Shown here: piece after piece, positions 1 to 8,279 of the stretch
Numbering within the stretch: position 1 is the stretch's first letter
How the letters are laid out: each line of letters begins with the position of its first letter
From: CAZLMW01 sp964560875
GTDB lineage: Bacteria > Myxococcota_A > UBA9042
Direction: 5' to 3'
DNA: 64,000 nt
Assembly: GCA_964560875.1 (NCBI GenBank)
Contig: CAZLMW010000037.1
Location: 1 to 64,000 of the forward strand
Program-made: the position numbers and the translations under genes
Notes under the pieces: generated by a model
Told to the model about the DNA's origin: nothing
The model's input: the letters and a program-made list of their open reading frames with translations, nothing else
Database searches by the model: none

Positions 1-104
1 CCGGTCGAGGAGCTCCTTGGCGGTCTTGTGCTGGTCCTCGGCGACAAGCCGTAGCGAGGCGCCCTTTTTCAACAGCCTCGCTCCCGGGGAGAGATGGCCC
101 GCAG
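1..104 (-). CDS. possible partial gene running off the left edge
   Basis: Read on the minus strand, this segment stays open to base 1 and has a protein-like composition, ending (…)RLVAEDQHKTAKELLDR at the window edge. No ATG or ribosome binding site is visible in frame; a TTG or CTG start inside the segment is possible. The family is not recognised and the reading may be chance in GC-rich DNA. Confidence 0.18.
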
Positions 105-336
105 GTCCATCACAACGAGGCGGCTCAGTTCGAGCACGATGAGATTCGAGACGCTTGGATGACGACGCAAGGCGTGAACGTCATCCGCTTCACCGTCCAT
201 GAAGTTGTGGAGAAACTCGACGACGTCAAGGCCCCGGATCTGGGTTGAAGCCGTCGTCGACGACTGAAATGGAGCGCCTGACGGCGCGCAGTACTTGTTT
301 GCCCCTCTCTGACCCTGCGGGCCATCTCTCCCCGGG
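83..336. repeat. 25-bp inverted repeat flanking the DUF559 remnant
   Basis: Bases 83-107 and 311-336 are inverted copies that differ by a single extra C in the right arm. They enclose about 200 bp that hold the DUF559 fragment. No transposase lies inside. The arrangement could be a MITE-like insertion, a deletion scar or a recombination product. Confidence 0.6.
93..248 (+). pseudogene. C-terminal remnant of a DUF559-type endonuclease
   Basis: Reading from base 93 gives DGPQVHHNEAAQFEHDEI followed by RDAWMTTQGVNVIRFTVHEV and a stop at 246-248. This matches the end of DUF559 (very-short-patch-repair/restriction-like) proteins, whose C-terminus carries DGxQH, then YDxxRxAWL, then GxxVLRFxNxEV. 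The N-terminal half with the rest of the nuclease core is missing and no start codon precedes it. The fragment lies between the arms of an inverted repeat, with the left arm overlapping its first codons. Identification is by motif order only. Confidence 0.45.
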
Positions 337-480
337 TAGCCGGTGAGAGAGTAGTTATTTCAAACTGTTACGGAGCCAGCAACAGAGCGCCGCGACAAGT
401 TCGGGCGGATTGTGCGCAATTCAGGCACACGCCCTGGTTCCCGTGTCAAACAGGCGTTTCTAACCATATGGCGGGCTTCT
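249..480. other. intergenic, nothing recognised
   Basis: Apart from the right arm of the inverted repeat (311-336), no supported gene or RNA was found. An AT-richer patch near 350-375 is the only change in composition. Confidence 0.5.
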
Positions 481-672
481 GAGCGGCGAAGCGGCGGCCG
501 GCAGTAGCCTGGGGAGTGAGCCCCAGGTTCGGTACGTGCATTGCTGAGCCCTGAAGGGGCGACAGGAACGCTGGATCTGCCGTCCTGTCGCCCCTTCAGG
601 GCTCAACCAAAACAGCTATTCTTTCCTGGGGTTGGCACCCCAGGCTACTTCCCTGCGCCGCTTTGCGGCTGA
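481..672. repeat. nested REP/BIME-like palindromic element
   Basis: The element is symmetrical at three scales. The centre is a perfect 23-bp inverted repeat (545-567 and 583-605) with a 15-nt spacer. Outside it lie two small hairpins, 503-529 and about 625-647, each built on CCTGGGG/CCCCAGG and mirroring each other. The outermost arms (481-513 and about 640-672) are also inverted copies, including GCGGC...GCCGC mini-hairpins. GCCCTGAAGGGGCGA with TAGCCTGGGG is the style of REP-like elements seen in many GC-rich environmental genomes, often mobilised by a RAYT-type transposase. None is present here. Confidence 0.65.
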
Positions 673-681
673 ACACGACGA

Positions 682-762
682 CTATTCGAGTGCGTGCCGT
701 GCCATGAGCAGCAGGTTGGCGCTGACGACCCCGGCCCACACGTACCTCAAACCCACGAAATG
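682..762 (-). pseudogene. possible transposase C-terminal scrap
   Basis: On the minus strand this short reading gives HFVGLRYVWAGVVSANLLLM followed by ARHALE and a stop. It resembles the last residues of some DDE transposases, where a GLGVxAxNL-like helix precedes the end. It is interrupted upstream by an in-frame stop, so it would be a remnant. Its position next to the REP-like element makes a mobile origin plausible, but the match is very short. Confidence 0.2.
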
Positions 763-1188
763 AGCGCCCGATCAATCGCGACGGCCGCAGGTGCAAGGCC
801 GTGTCGGTTCCCGTCTGCGTCACCAATGGTCCAATGCGCAGATTCTCGCCGCGCGAGGCCCGAATTCGGCCTTTCGCGGACGGCAAAATCGCCGTAGATG
901 CCGCCAGCGGTCACCAGGATGCGACTTGCACCGGAGTGGCTATATCAAGTCCTTCAGGCTCGATCGGCCCGTAGAACCGCCTGTTTTGACCCGCAGCCCA
1001 ATTCGATCTGATCGCTTTGCATCGATGCAGAAGGCCTCGATGCGATCAGAACGGTCTCCTTACGATTTCGTCGTTGCCACGCTGGCACCGGGCCCCTACT
1101 CTCGCGGCGCTTCAAGGGCGGGGGATTCCCCGCGTCGCGTCCAGACGCTGCCTCACTCGCGCCCTGCACCGTCTTTCCGGGGGACTTC
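763..1188. other. intergenic region upstream of the Cys-rich lipoprotein gene
   Basis: Open frames here have no credible composition, start or family match. The region ends with the leader of the gene at 1189. No confident promoter was identified. Confidence 0.5.
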
Positions 1189-2814
1189 ATGACCACGCAC
1201 CGCCGCACGTTCGGCACTTTAATTGCCCTATTTGCCTGCGCCGCGTTGATTTCCGCATGCGAAGGCGGAACGACTGACTCAGCGACCGCGCCAGGCACCT
1301 CCGGCGCCAGCAACGGCGGTACGGGCAGCGGTGGCAGCAGCAGTGGCGCGACCACCAAGTTGACGCTCGGCCAAGTGTGCAGTGGACCGCTGCAGTGCCA
1401 AAGCGGCGCCTGCGGCAACGGTGTGTGCATCGACCCCCAGACCAAGCTCGAAGTCGGCGCGGCCTGCAAGGGCGCTGGCGAGTGCATCAGCGGCCTCTGC
1501 CAAGACGGCAAGTGCGCGCAAGGCGCCGGCACTGCGACTGTCGGTCAGCCCTGCAAAGCCGACAGCCAATGCGCAACCGGTGCGTGCGGCAACGGCAAAT
1601 GCATCAAGACGTGCCAGACCGCCAAGGACTGCCTCGGTGGCCTCCAGTGCACGCAGCAGGGCGACTTCTTCGCGTGTGGCAAGCCCACGTACAACCCCAA
1701 GCTCGGTCAGAGCTGCGCTGCCCATGGCAAGTGCCCCGACGGCCTTAAGTGCAGCCTCCCCGCCGAGGCGGTCGAGGCCGTTTGCACGGCGACCTGCGCG
1801 ACAGATGCCAACTGCCCGCCGCACCTGGCCTGCACCGCTCGATTCGGTGGCGAAAAAGTCTGCATGCCCCGCCAGTTCTGCAGCGAATGCATGGCCGATA
1901 TCCAATGCGGCGAGGGCGCCACCTGCACCCCGATGGGCGCCGGCAAGTTCTGCAGCAAGACCTGCACGCCCGGCAAGACCGAGTGCCCGCGCTACGCCGA
2001 CTGCAAAGACATTGGCGACGGCAACTTCCAGTGCGTGCACCGCGCCGGCGCCTGCGCCGTCAAGGAGCCGACCCTTTGCTCGCCGTGCACCGGCGATTCG
2101 ACCTGCAAGACCGGCGCGAGCTGCCTGAGCTGGCCGTACACGGGCGAGCGCTTCTGCGGCGGTCAGTGCAGCGGCGACTCCGACTGCGGCTCCGGCTACA
2201 AGTGCTACAAGGTCGGCGCGAACAGCAAGCAGTGCGGACCGGCGCAGACCAAGCTGCCCATCGGCGGCGGCAAGTCGCTGCCCCTGATGTCGTGCATCAA
2301 CAAGATCACGCCCCAATACGAAAAGGGCGACATCATGGAAGACTTCGCGATGGTCGGCGTGATCGACATCGACGGCGACGGCGAGATCGTCGACGAGCAG
2401 CCACGTGTCCTGCGCCTCTCCGACTTCGAAGCCCACAGCGTCATCTTCCTGACGGTCGCGGCCGGCTGGTGCAGCGCTTGCCAGAAGGAGACGCTCGACT
2501 TCAAGAACCTCTACAAGAAGTACGGCGGCCAGCTGGTCATCTTCCAGATTCTCTACCAGGGCTTCTCGCAGAAGAGTAACGACTACGCGACGTTCGCGGT
2601 TCTGAACAAGTGGAACAACGCGCTCAAGCCCATCGGTGGCGCGGTCGGTGTCGACTTCACCCGGCGAATCCGTCCCGTCAACACCGGCGCGTCGACGCCC
2701 CTGTCGATGCTGATCGACGCCAAGTCGCGGCTCATCCTCGACAAGTGGAACGGCTACAGCCACTACAACCTGGTCGCCAAGCTGAACGCGCTGCCCCACC
2801 TCAAGAAGAAATAG
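1189..2814 (+). CDS. Cys-rich lipoprotein with C-terminal TlpA-like thioredoxin domain
   Basis: The 541-residue product starts with a lipoprotein signal (lipobox ISAC, lipidated Cys24) and a Gly/Ser-rich linker. Residues about 55-360 contain many short repeats with six to eight cysteines of the form CxxxxxCxSGxCxxGxC, like the Dickkopf/EGF-like repeats of myxobacterial secreted proteins. Residues about 390-540 form a thioredoxin-like domain with active site W427-C428-S-A-C431. CSAC is unusual for the family. A D-rich GDIDGDGEIVDE segment just before the domain could bind Ca2+. The protein is probably envelope-anchored and disulfide-rich. The next gene is also a thioredoxin-domain fusion 14 bp downstream, so they are probably co-transcribed. 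Substrate unknown. Confidence 0.8.
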   Translation: MTTHRRTFGTLIALFACAALISACEGGTTDSATAPGTSGASNGGTGSGGSSSGATTKLTLGQVCSGPLQCQSGACGNGVCIDPQTKLEVGAACKGAGECISGLCQDGKCAQGAGTATVGQPCKADSQCATGACGNGKCIKTCQTAKDCLGGLQCTQQGDFFACGKPTYNPKLGQSCAAHGKCPDGLKCSLPAEAVEAVCTATCATDANCPPHLACTARFGGEKVCMPRQFCSECMADIQCGEGATCTPMGAGKFCSKTCTPGKTECPRYADCKDIGDGNFQCVHRAGACAVKEPTLCSPCTGDSTCKTGASCLSWPYTGERFCGGQCSGDSDCGSGYKCYKVGANSKQCGPAQTKLPIGGGKSLPLMSCINKITPQYEKGDIMEDFAMVGVIDIDGDGEIVDEQPRVLRLSDFEAHSVIFLTVAAGWCSACQKETLDFKNLYKKYGGQLVIFQILYQGFSQKSNDYATFAVLNKWNNALKPIGGAVGVDFTRRIRPVNTGASTPLSMLIDAKSRLILDKWNGYSHYNLVAKLNALPHLKKK

Positions 2815-2828
2815 GCGGGCAACCCCGA

Positions 2829-4331
2829 ATGCTAGCCCAGGCCCGCTTGATGGCGCCGGACACTGTCTCGTCTCGTTGTACCCAGCGTAGGCTTGTCGCT
2901 GCGGCGTTGCTTGCTGCGGTCGCTGCGACCGTGGCGCCATGCGAGTCATTCGCTCAGTGTGCGAGCTGCGGCAACCCGGCGTTCGCTGCCGGGGATAACG
3001 ACATCGCCCGCACCCTCGCGGCCGGCAACAAGGCCAGTCAGTTCAACCTTCGCGGCGGCGTCGTCTACGGGTACGGCACGGCCGACACCTACTTCGAAGG
3101 CGACAAGGCGGTCGACAACTTCGACGACTTCGATCTTACGATGCACCTGTTCACGGTCGTCGCGAACATCGAGGCGCCCTGGGGCACCGAGCTCGCGGCT
3201 GTCCTGCCATTCGGTCAGCTGCACAGCACGCGTCGCTTTCACGAGGAGGGCACGACCGATCGTGGCTTGGGCGACACGGAGTTTCGGCTGCGCCAGGACG
3301 TGCTCAAGCCGCTCGGCTTGACCGGCGGGATGATGCCTCGCGTCGTCGTCGCGCTCGGCATCGCGTTTCCGACCGGCGAATACGTCGAGAAACAGACCCA
3401 AACCGTCGAAGATGAGCTCGCAGCCGGTCTCGGTGGCGGCTTTGGCGGGTTCGGGGGCGATACCGGCGGTGGCGCCGAGGACAGCTCGGGCATCGACAAC
3501 AGCCGCTACCTCTCGATCGGCCGCGGCGCGATGTGGATGATCGGTGAGATCGAGGTCATGGGCCGTATCGCGAGCCGTGTCGGCTACTACGTCGGGTTCT
3601 CCGGTCGGCGCAGCTTGAGCGACGCACCAGATGGCTTCCGCTGGGGGGACGAGACGCGATCTGCGGTCGGATTCAACGGCTCGGTGGTGCAGCGATGGCT
3701 CAACCTGTCGATCCAGGCCGAGCACATCTGGCGCGGCAGGAGCACGGAGCTACTGCTCGGCGAGCGCAACGATTTCGCCAACGGCGGCGGCACCTTCGTC
3801 AACGTCATGCCGACGATCCAGAGCCAGGTGCTTCCCAACGTTTCCGTCAGTGTTTCAGGCCGCTACCCCGTGTTCCGCGAGGTTGTTGGTGTCCAGGTCG
3901 TCGAGAACCCGAGCCTGTGGTTCGCGGTGTCGGGCACGTTCGGCTTCTTCGCCGACGACAGCACGCCGCCCGCGGCCATCACCAAGGCTGTGAAGCGAGC
4001 CGGAATCGGGCCCGGAGACGCCCCGGACACCGACGAGATCAAGGCGCTGCTCGTCCCGGGCAAGGTCACCATCGTCGACTACTGGGCGAGCTGGTGTAAG
4101 CCGTGCGTGAAGCTCGGTGTCGTCATCGACGAGTGGAAGAAGACCAAACCCGACCACGTCGCGCTGCGCAAGTTCGACGCCAGCAACTGGGAAAAGAGCC
4201 ACTGGACCAAGTACCTGCCCAACGCGCCGACGCTGCCCGTGCTCGATATCTACGGCGCCGATGGCAAGCTCATCGCGCGGCTGAGCGGCGACGAGACGCA
4301 CCAGTTCCGCGACCATCTCCCGAAGCAATAA
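2829..4331 (+). CDS. outer-membrane beta-barrel-like protein fused to a thioredoxin domain
   Basis: The 500-residue product has an N-terminal signal peptide ending near SFA-QC and a mature N-terminus containing CASC. Residues about 60-390 have alternating aromatic/small strands typical of a beta-barrel (transporter-like, MetA-type), with a Gly-rich low-complexity loop around residues 200-215. Residues about 390-500 are a thioredoxin fold with W422-C423-K-P-C426 and a cis-Pro in NAPTLPVLDIYG. A barrel joined to a thioredoxin is an uncommon architecture; the redox domain would face the periplasm. ATG 2829 is chosen; ATG 2850 is an alternative. slyX starts 6 bp after the stop. Confidence 0.75.
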   Translation: MLAQARLMAPDTVSSRCTQRRLVAAALLAAVAATVAPCESFAQCASCGNPAFAAGDNDIARTLAAGNKASQFNLRGGVVYGYGTADTYFEGDKAVDNFDDFDLTMHLFTVVANIEAPWGTELAAVLPFGQLHSTRRFHEEGTTDRGLGDTEFRLRQDVLKPLGLTGGMMPRVVVALGIAFPTGEYVEKQTQTVEDELAAGLGGGFGGFGGDTGGGAEDSSGIDNSRYLSIGRGAMWMIGEIEVMGRIASRVGYYVGFSGRRSLSDAPDGFRWGDETRSAVGFNGSVVQRWLNLSIQAEHIWRGRSTELLLGERNDFANGGGTFVNVMPTIQSQVLPNVSVSVSGRYPVFREVVGVQVVENPSLWFAVSGTFGFFADDSTPPAAITKAVKRAGIGPGDAPDTDEIKALLVPGKVTIVDYWASWCKPCVKLGVVIDEWKKTKPDHVALRKFDASNWEKSHWTKYLPNAPTLPVLDIYGADGKLIARLSGDETHQFRDHLPKQ

Positions 4332-4337
4332 GCCGCT

Positions 4338-4601
4338 ATGTCCGCCGAACAGAAGCTGATCGACCTCGAGTGCCGGTACGCCGAGCTCGAACACACCGTG
4401 CACGAACTGAACGCCGTCGTGACCGAACAAGCTCGGGCCATCGACACGCTCGCGACGCAGGTCCGCAAGCTCAAGAATGTCGTGGAAACCGTCGCCGAAA
4501 GGCAGCACGACGGCGGTTCGATGGCGCCTGAGATCGGATCGGATGCCGAGATGACCGGCCTGCTCAGCCCGGAAGGGTGGGACGCGCCGTCGTCGGGCTG
4601 A
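4338..4601 (+). CDS. slyX: SlyX family protein
   Basis: This 87-residue protein begins EQKLIDLECRYAELEHTVHE and continues as one amphipathic coiled coil to about residue 55, as in SlyX. A C-terminal tail is unlike the usual short PPHY-type ending. SlyX proteins are small cytoplasmic coiled-coil proteins of unknown molecular role. The gene follows the barrel-thioredoxin gene by 6 bp, and its last 38 bp overlap the convergent radical SAM gene. Confidence 0.75.
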   Translation: MSAEQKLIDLECRYAELEHTVHELNAVVTEQARAIDTLATQVRKLKNVVETVAERQHDGGSMAPEIGSDAEMTGLLSPEGWDAPSSG

Positions 4602-7413
4602 CCCCGCTCCCATCACGCTCGACGCGAACCCACTCGACGCGCTCGATATCCGGCGGCTCGACCGGTGCGAACGCTTTCAGCTCTGCGAGCGCGGCGTCAA
4701 CAATCTCGTGCGGTCGTCCCGATGCCGTTTCACTGACCCGCATGTGCAGGAGCACCGAACCGTCGGCGTCGAGGTGGAGGTCAACGACGTCGCGGCGCAG
4801 GTCGACAAAACGTGGTTTGCGACGCCTCTGCACCTCGCTGACCCACGAACCGGCGGCCAGGAAGGTCCACAAGCCGCGCGAGATCTCGTTGCTGGCGACC
4901 GGACCGTTCAGCGGACGCAGGCCGATGCGGTAACGGGCCCCCTGCAGCGTCGCAGTCAGGCGCGGGGCGGTGAGCGGGACGTGCTCGACGGCGAGGATAC
5001 GCAGCCCTTCGGTCGATGCTTCGGAGAGGCGGCGGTGTAGCTCGCCGGGCTCGATGAACGCCACGAGGTCGATGTCCATCAGCTCGCCGCGTGCGGTGGC
5101 GCCGAGGGGCAGGGCGGGCGAGAACGACATGACCGGCTTGGGGTGGAAACCGTCCGAATAGCGCACCGGCAGGCCAGCGCGGCGGATCATGCGGGGCATG
5201 CTGCGCACAAGGTCCAGGTGCGATGTCAGGGCTTCGGCGCCGTCCTTGGAGAATTGGATGCGGTAGCGGAACACGGGACCGCTGTACGGCACGCGCGGGA
5301 TCTTCCGCTTGGCGACTTGTGGCGGCGCCTTGGGCCGGGGCTGCTTGCGCGCCTCTTCGACGCGTTTCTGAAGCGTGGTGAGGCTCACCTTGGCGTTGTT
5401 GGATGGCTTCTTCTTTGGGCGCTTCCAGGCGTCTTTGACCTCGGTGTCGACCTGGTCCTCGGGCAGGGCCACGTCGAGCCTGTCCAACGCACCGAGCTGG
5501 TCGAGGTAGTCGATCCGTTCCTGCCGCATTCCGGCCATGTCGCACGCGACGCCGCAGTGATAGCAGACGAGCTTGCGTTGGTCTTCGGCCGCGTCCTGGA
5601 CGTTGGTGTGGTGGACCTGCATCCCGACCGGTTTGCCGCACGGAGGACTGAGGCGGCCCTTCACGGCGCGTTTCCATTCGCGGCGCAGGAAGCCATCGGC
5701 CAGGCCGACGTCGATGTGGTCCCACGGCAGCTTGATGTCCTCGCGGAGCCGACCCAGGTAGAGCTCGGGGTCGATGCCTGCCTCGGCGAATGCTTGCATC
5801 CAGGCGTCGTACGCGAGGTGTTCGTCCCAGCCGTCGAAGCGGGCCCCTCGTCGCCAGGCGCCTTCGACCGCGTCCGCAACCCGCCGATCCCCGCGTCCGA
5901 CGACGCCTTCGAGGTAGCTGGTCCGCGCGTCATGTCGCCGCAATCTCAAGCGGTTGGAGCGGCAGAGGTGATACAGACGGTCCTGCTTGGCCGTGATCTC
6001 GTCGGGGCTGTCCATGCGCGCCCACTGAAACGGCGTGTGCGGCTTGGGAACGTGGCTGCTGACGCTGACGGTTACCTCGGCGTCGCGCTTGTAGAGGCGG
6101 CCGATTTCACGCATTCGCAGCGACGTATCGACGATTCCGTCAACGTCTTCATCTTCCTCGGTTGGTAGACCGATCATGAAGTAGCACTTGACCTTATTCC
6201 AGTTGCGGGAAAAGACGCGATGCGCGGTGGTATGGAGGTTTTCCTCCGTCACGTTCTTGTTGACGACGTCGCGCATCCGCTGGGTGCCGGCTTCGGGCGC
6301 GAATGTGAGGCTGGAAGCGCGGATGCTGCCGATCTCTTCAAGCAGGTCTTCGGCCAACCCATAGGCCCGCAGCGACGCGACCGACATCGACACATCGCGG
6401 GACTTGAGGCGTTCGTTGAGCTTGCGAATCAACGGTGAAATGCACGAGTAATCCGCCGTGGACAGCGTGGTCAGCGAGACCTCGTCGTAGCCGGCGTTGT
6501 TGATCGCGCCGAGCACGGTGTCGATGACCTGATCGGGGTCTCGTTCGCGCACCGGTCGGTAGATCATACCCGCCTGGCAAAACCGGCAACCTTCGGTACA
6601 CCCGCGGGCGATCTCGATGCTCATCCGGTCGAAGATGGCTTCGGCGGCGGCGACGGGGGCGTCGTCGGGGAACGGGTAGGCGTTGATATCGTCGACGATG
6701 TGGCGCACGACGCGCTTGGGGACGCGCGGATCGACCGGCTCACCGACGATTTCGAAGCCGCCATCCGGGTCGATTTCGGTCGCGTAGAGGTCGGGGCAGT
6801 AGACGGCGCCGTTGGCCGCCAAGCGCACCAGGATCTCGCGTCGCGACGCGCCTTCACTGCGGCCGTCGCGGATGATCTCGAGCACCTTGACCAGCGTCTC
6901 TTCGCCGTCGCCGATGACGAACGCGTCGACAAACGGCGCGAGGGGCTCGGGATGGGTCGCGGTCGGACCGCCGGCGATGACAAACGGCGCGGCTTCGGCC
7001 CGGTCGGCGTTGCGGATGGCCACACCGCCGAGATCGAGCATGTTCAGCAGGTTCGTGTACGTAAGCTCGTATTGCAGGGAGAAGCCGATGACGTCGAAGG
7101 TGTGCAACGGCTGCGAGCTCTCGAGCGAGATCAGGGGCAGGTTTCGCTCGCGGATCTCCGCCTCGAGATCAGGCCACGGCGCGAACACCCGTTCGCCGCA
7201 CGCCCAGTCCAGGTCGTTGACGATCTTGTAGAGGATCTTGGTGCCGAGGTGGCTCATCCCGATGTCGTAGAGGTCGGGAAACGCGAGCGCGTAGCGGAGG
7301 TCGACGGTGGACCAGTCCTTGCGGCGGCTCTGGAATTCGCCACCGGTGTAGCGCGCGGGCTTGTTCACCCGGTGCAGGAATTCGCGGTAGGGATGGTCGT
7401 TCAGTCTGTTCAC
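4564..7413 (-). CDS. TIGR03960-family B12-binding radical SAM protein fused to a DUF2344 domain
   Basis: The 949-residue protein combines an N-terminal cobalamin-binding-like domain, a radical SAM core with C272-x3-C276-x2-C279 (ARGCTEGCRFC), and a C-terminal DUF2344 (TIGR03936) domain starting near residue 715 at RYRIQFSKDGAEALTSHLDL. A Cys cluster around LVCYHCGVACDMAG lies between them. This is the normal fused form in many delta-lineage bacteria, often found near ribosome-maturation genes. The reaction is not established. Translation starts at GTG 7413. The 117-bp gap to the divergent barrel gene probably holds both promoters. Confidence 0.9.
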   Translation of the reverse strand: MNRLNDHPYREFLHRVNKPARYTGGEFQSRRKDWSTVDLRYALAFPDLYDIGMSHLGTKILYKIVNDLDWACGERVFAPWPDLEAEIRERNLPLISLESSQPLHTFDVIGFSLQYELTYTNLLNMLDLGGVAIRNADRAEAAPFVIAGGPTATHPEPLAPFVDAFVIGDGEETLVKVLEIIRDGRSEGASRREILVRLAANGAVYCPDLYATEIDPDGGFEIVGEPVDPRVPKRVVRHIVDDINAYPFPDDAPVAAAEAIFDRMSIEIARGCTEGCRFCQAGMIYRPVRERDPDQVIDTVLGAINNAGYDEVSLTTLSTADYSCISPLIRKLNERLKSRDVSMSVASLRAYGLAEDLLEEIGSIRASSLTFAPEAGTQRMRDVVNKNVTEENLHTTAHRVFSRNWNKVKCYFMIGLPTEEDEDVDGIVDTSLRMREIGRLYKRDAEVTVSVSSHVPKPHTPFQWARMDSPDEITAKQDRLYHLCRSNRLRLRRHDARTSYLEGVVGRGDRRVADAVEGAWRRGARFDGWDEHLAYDAWMQAFAEAGIDPELYLGRLREDIKLPWDHIDVGLADGFLRREWKRAVKGRLSPPCGKPVGMQVHHTNVQDAAEDQRKLVCYHCGVACDMAGMRQERIDYLDQLGALDRLDVALPEDQVDTEVKDAWKRPKKKPSNNAKVSLTTLQKRVEEARKQPRPKAPPQVAKRKIPRVPYSGPVFRYRIQFSKDGAEALTSHLDLVRSMPRMIRRAGLPVRYSDGFHPKPVMSFSPALPLGATARGELMDIDLVAFIEPGELHRRLSEASTEGLRILAVEHVPLTAPRLTATLQGARYRIGLRPLNGPVASNEISRGLWTFLAAGSWVSEVQRRRKPRFVDLRRDVVDLHLDADGSVLLHMRVSETASGRPHEIVDAALAELKAFAPVEPPDIERVEWVRVERDGSGVSPTTARPTLPG

Positions 7414-7530
7414 GGCGGCGGAGATTGCGGGCGCAACCCGTCAGCCGTCAACGTTTATCGCGCTACGCTTGCGGAAGCGCTGGGGAATCGTAGAGTTGCT
7501 GGCGAGAGGGGAAGCAGCCACACTCCCGGC

Positions 7531-8244
7531 ATGTTGACATCATCCTTGCGTCCCGCCCGTGTTGCGCACGCCGTTCGCGGTGTCGTGCTCCCTCGTTCTT
7601 CCCGAGACCCCCGCGCTTTTTCGTACGCGCTCGCCGTCATGCTCGTCGGTGTTCTCGCAACCCCCGCGTTTGGCCAAGCCGCCTCGACGCCCGGCGGTGC
7701 GACGCCCACAGCGGCCCCCGTCTCAGCTCCGCCCCTGGCCGTGGCCAAGAAGGCGCCCGCCAAGCCCCGCATTGGCGTCGGTTTGTCGCTGACCCGGGTG
7801 CTCGCGCCGATGCTCAACATCAAGGGCGAATACGCGATCGATGATCACATGGTCGCGGGGCTGCTTCTCGCGACCGGTTCCCCCCAGCGCGAAGGCCTGA
7901 CCGAATACAGCCAGCACGAGCTCGGCGCGTTCTTCAGCTACTACGCCCTCGGCGACGCCTACAAAGGCATCGGGGCGGTCCTGCAGGCCCGCGGCTACAT
8001 GTCGTCCGGCAAGCAAGAGGGCGACGGCGACACCGATCCTTTCGACGCGGAAGGCAGCGCGTGGTCGGTCGGCGCGTTCGTGTCCGGCCGCTACGTGGTC
8101 AAGAACCGGCTGCTCCTGCAGGCGGACTACGGCATGACGTACCTGTCGACCAAGGGCAAATCGACAAGCAATGGCCAGTCCAGCGAGGCGGTCGGTTCGG
8201 CGACCGGCAGCCTGTTCAACATCTGGGTCGGGCTCGTCTTCTAG
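7531..8244 (+). CDS. outer-membrane beta-barrel protein
   Basis: The 237-residue product has an Arg-rich N-terminus, a hydrophobic signal segment (residues about 30-50, ending PAFGQA), a Pro/Ala-rich linker and then alternating strands characteristic of a small 8-stranded barrel ending in a hydrophobic-aromatic C-terminus (NIWVGLVF). The terminal Phe fits BAM-dependent outer-membrane insertion. The start at ATG 7531 gives a rather long n-region; ATG 7639 would give a very short signal. Function unknown. Confidence 0.7.
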   Translation: MLTSSLRPARVAHAVRGVVLPRSSRDPRAFSYALAVMLVGVLATPAFGQAASTPGGATPTAAPVSAPPLAVAKKAPAKPRIGVGLSLTRVLAPMLNIKGEYAIDDHMVAGLLLATGSPQREGLTEYSQHELGAFFSYYALGDAYKGIGAVLQARGYMSSGKQEGDGDTDPFDAEGSAWSVGAFVSGRYVVKNRLLLQADYGMTYLSTKGKSTSNGQSSEAVGSATGSLFNIWVGLVF

Positions 8245-8279
8245 ACGGCAGCGAGTTTTGGACGGTAGCGGAGGCGACG

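Noticed and set aside
1279..2949. Long open frame on the minus strand opposite the Cys-rich lipoprotein gene
   Set aside because: It is an Ala/Arg/Leu-rich mirror of a GC-rich real gene with no domain or start signal.
6700..7530. N-terminal extension of the barrel gene starting at 7531
   Set aside because: The upstream frame is antisense to the radical SAM gene and has no protein-like content before the signal segment.
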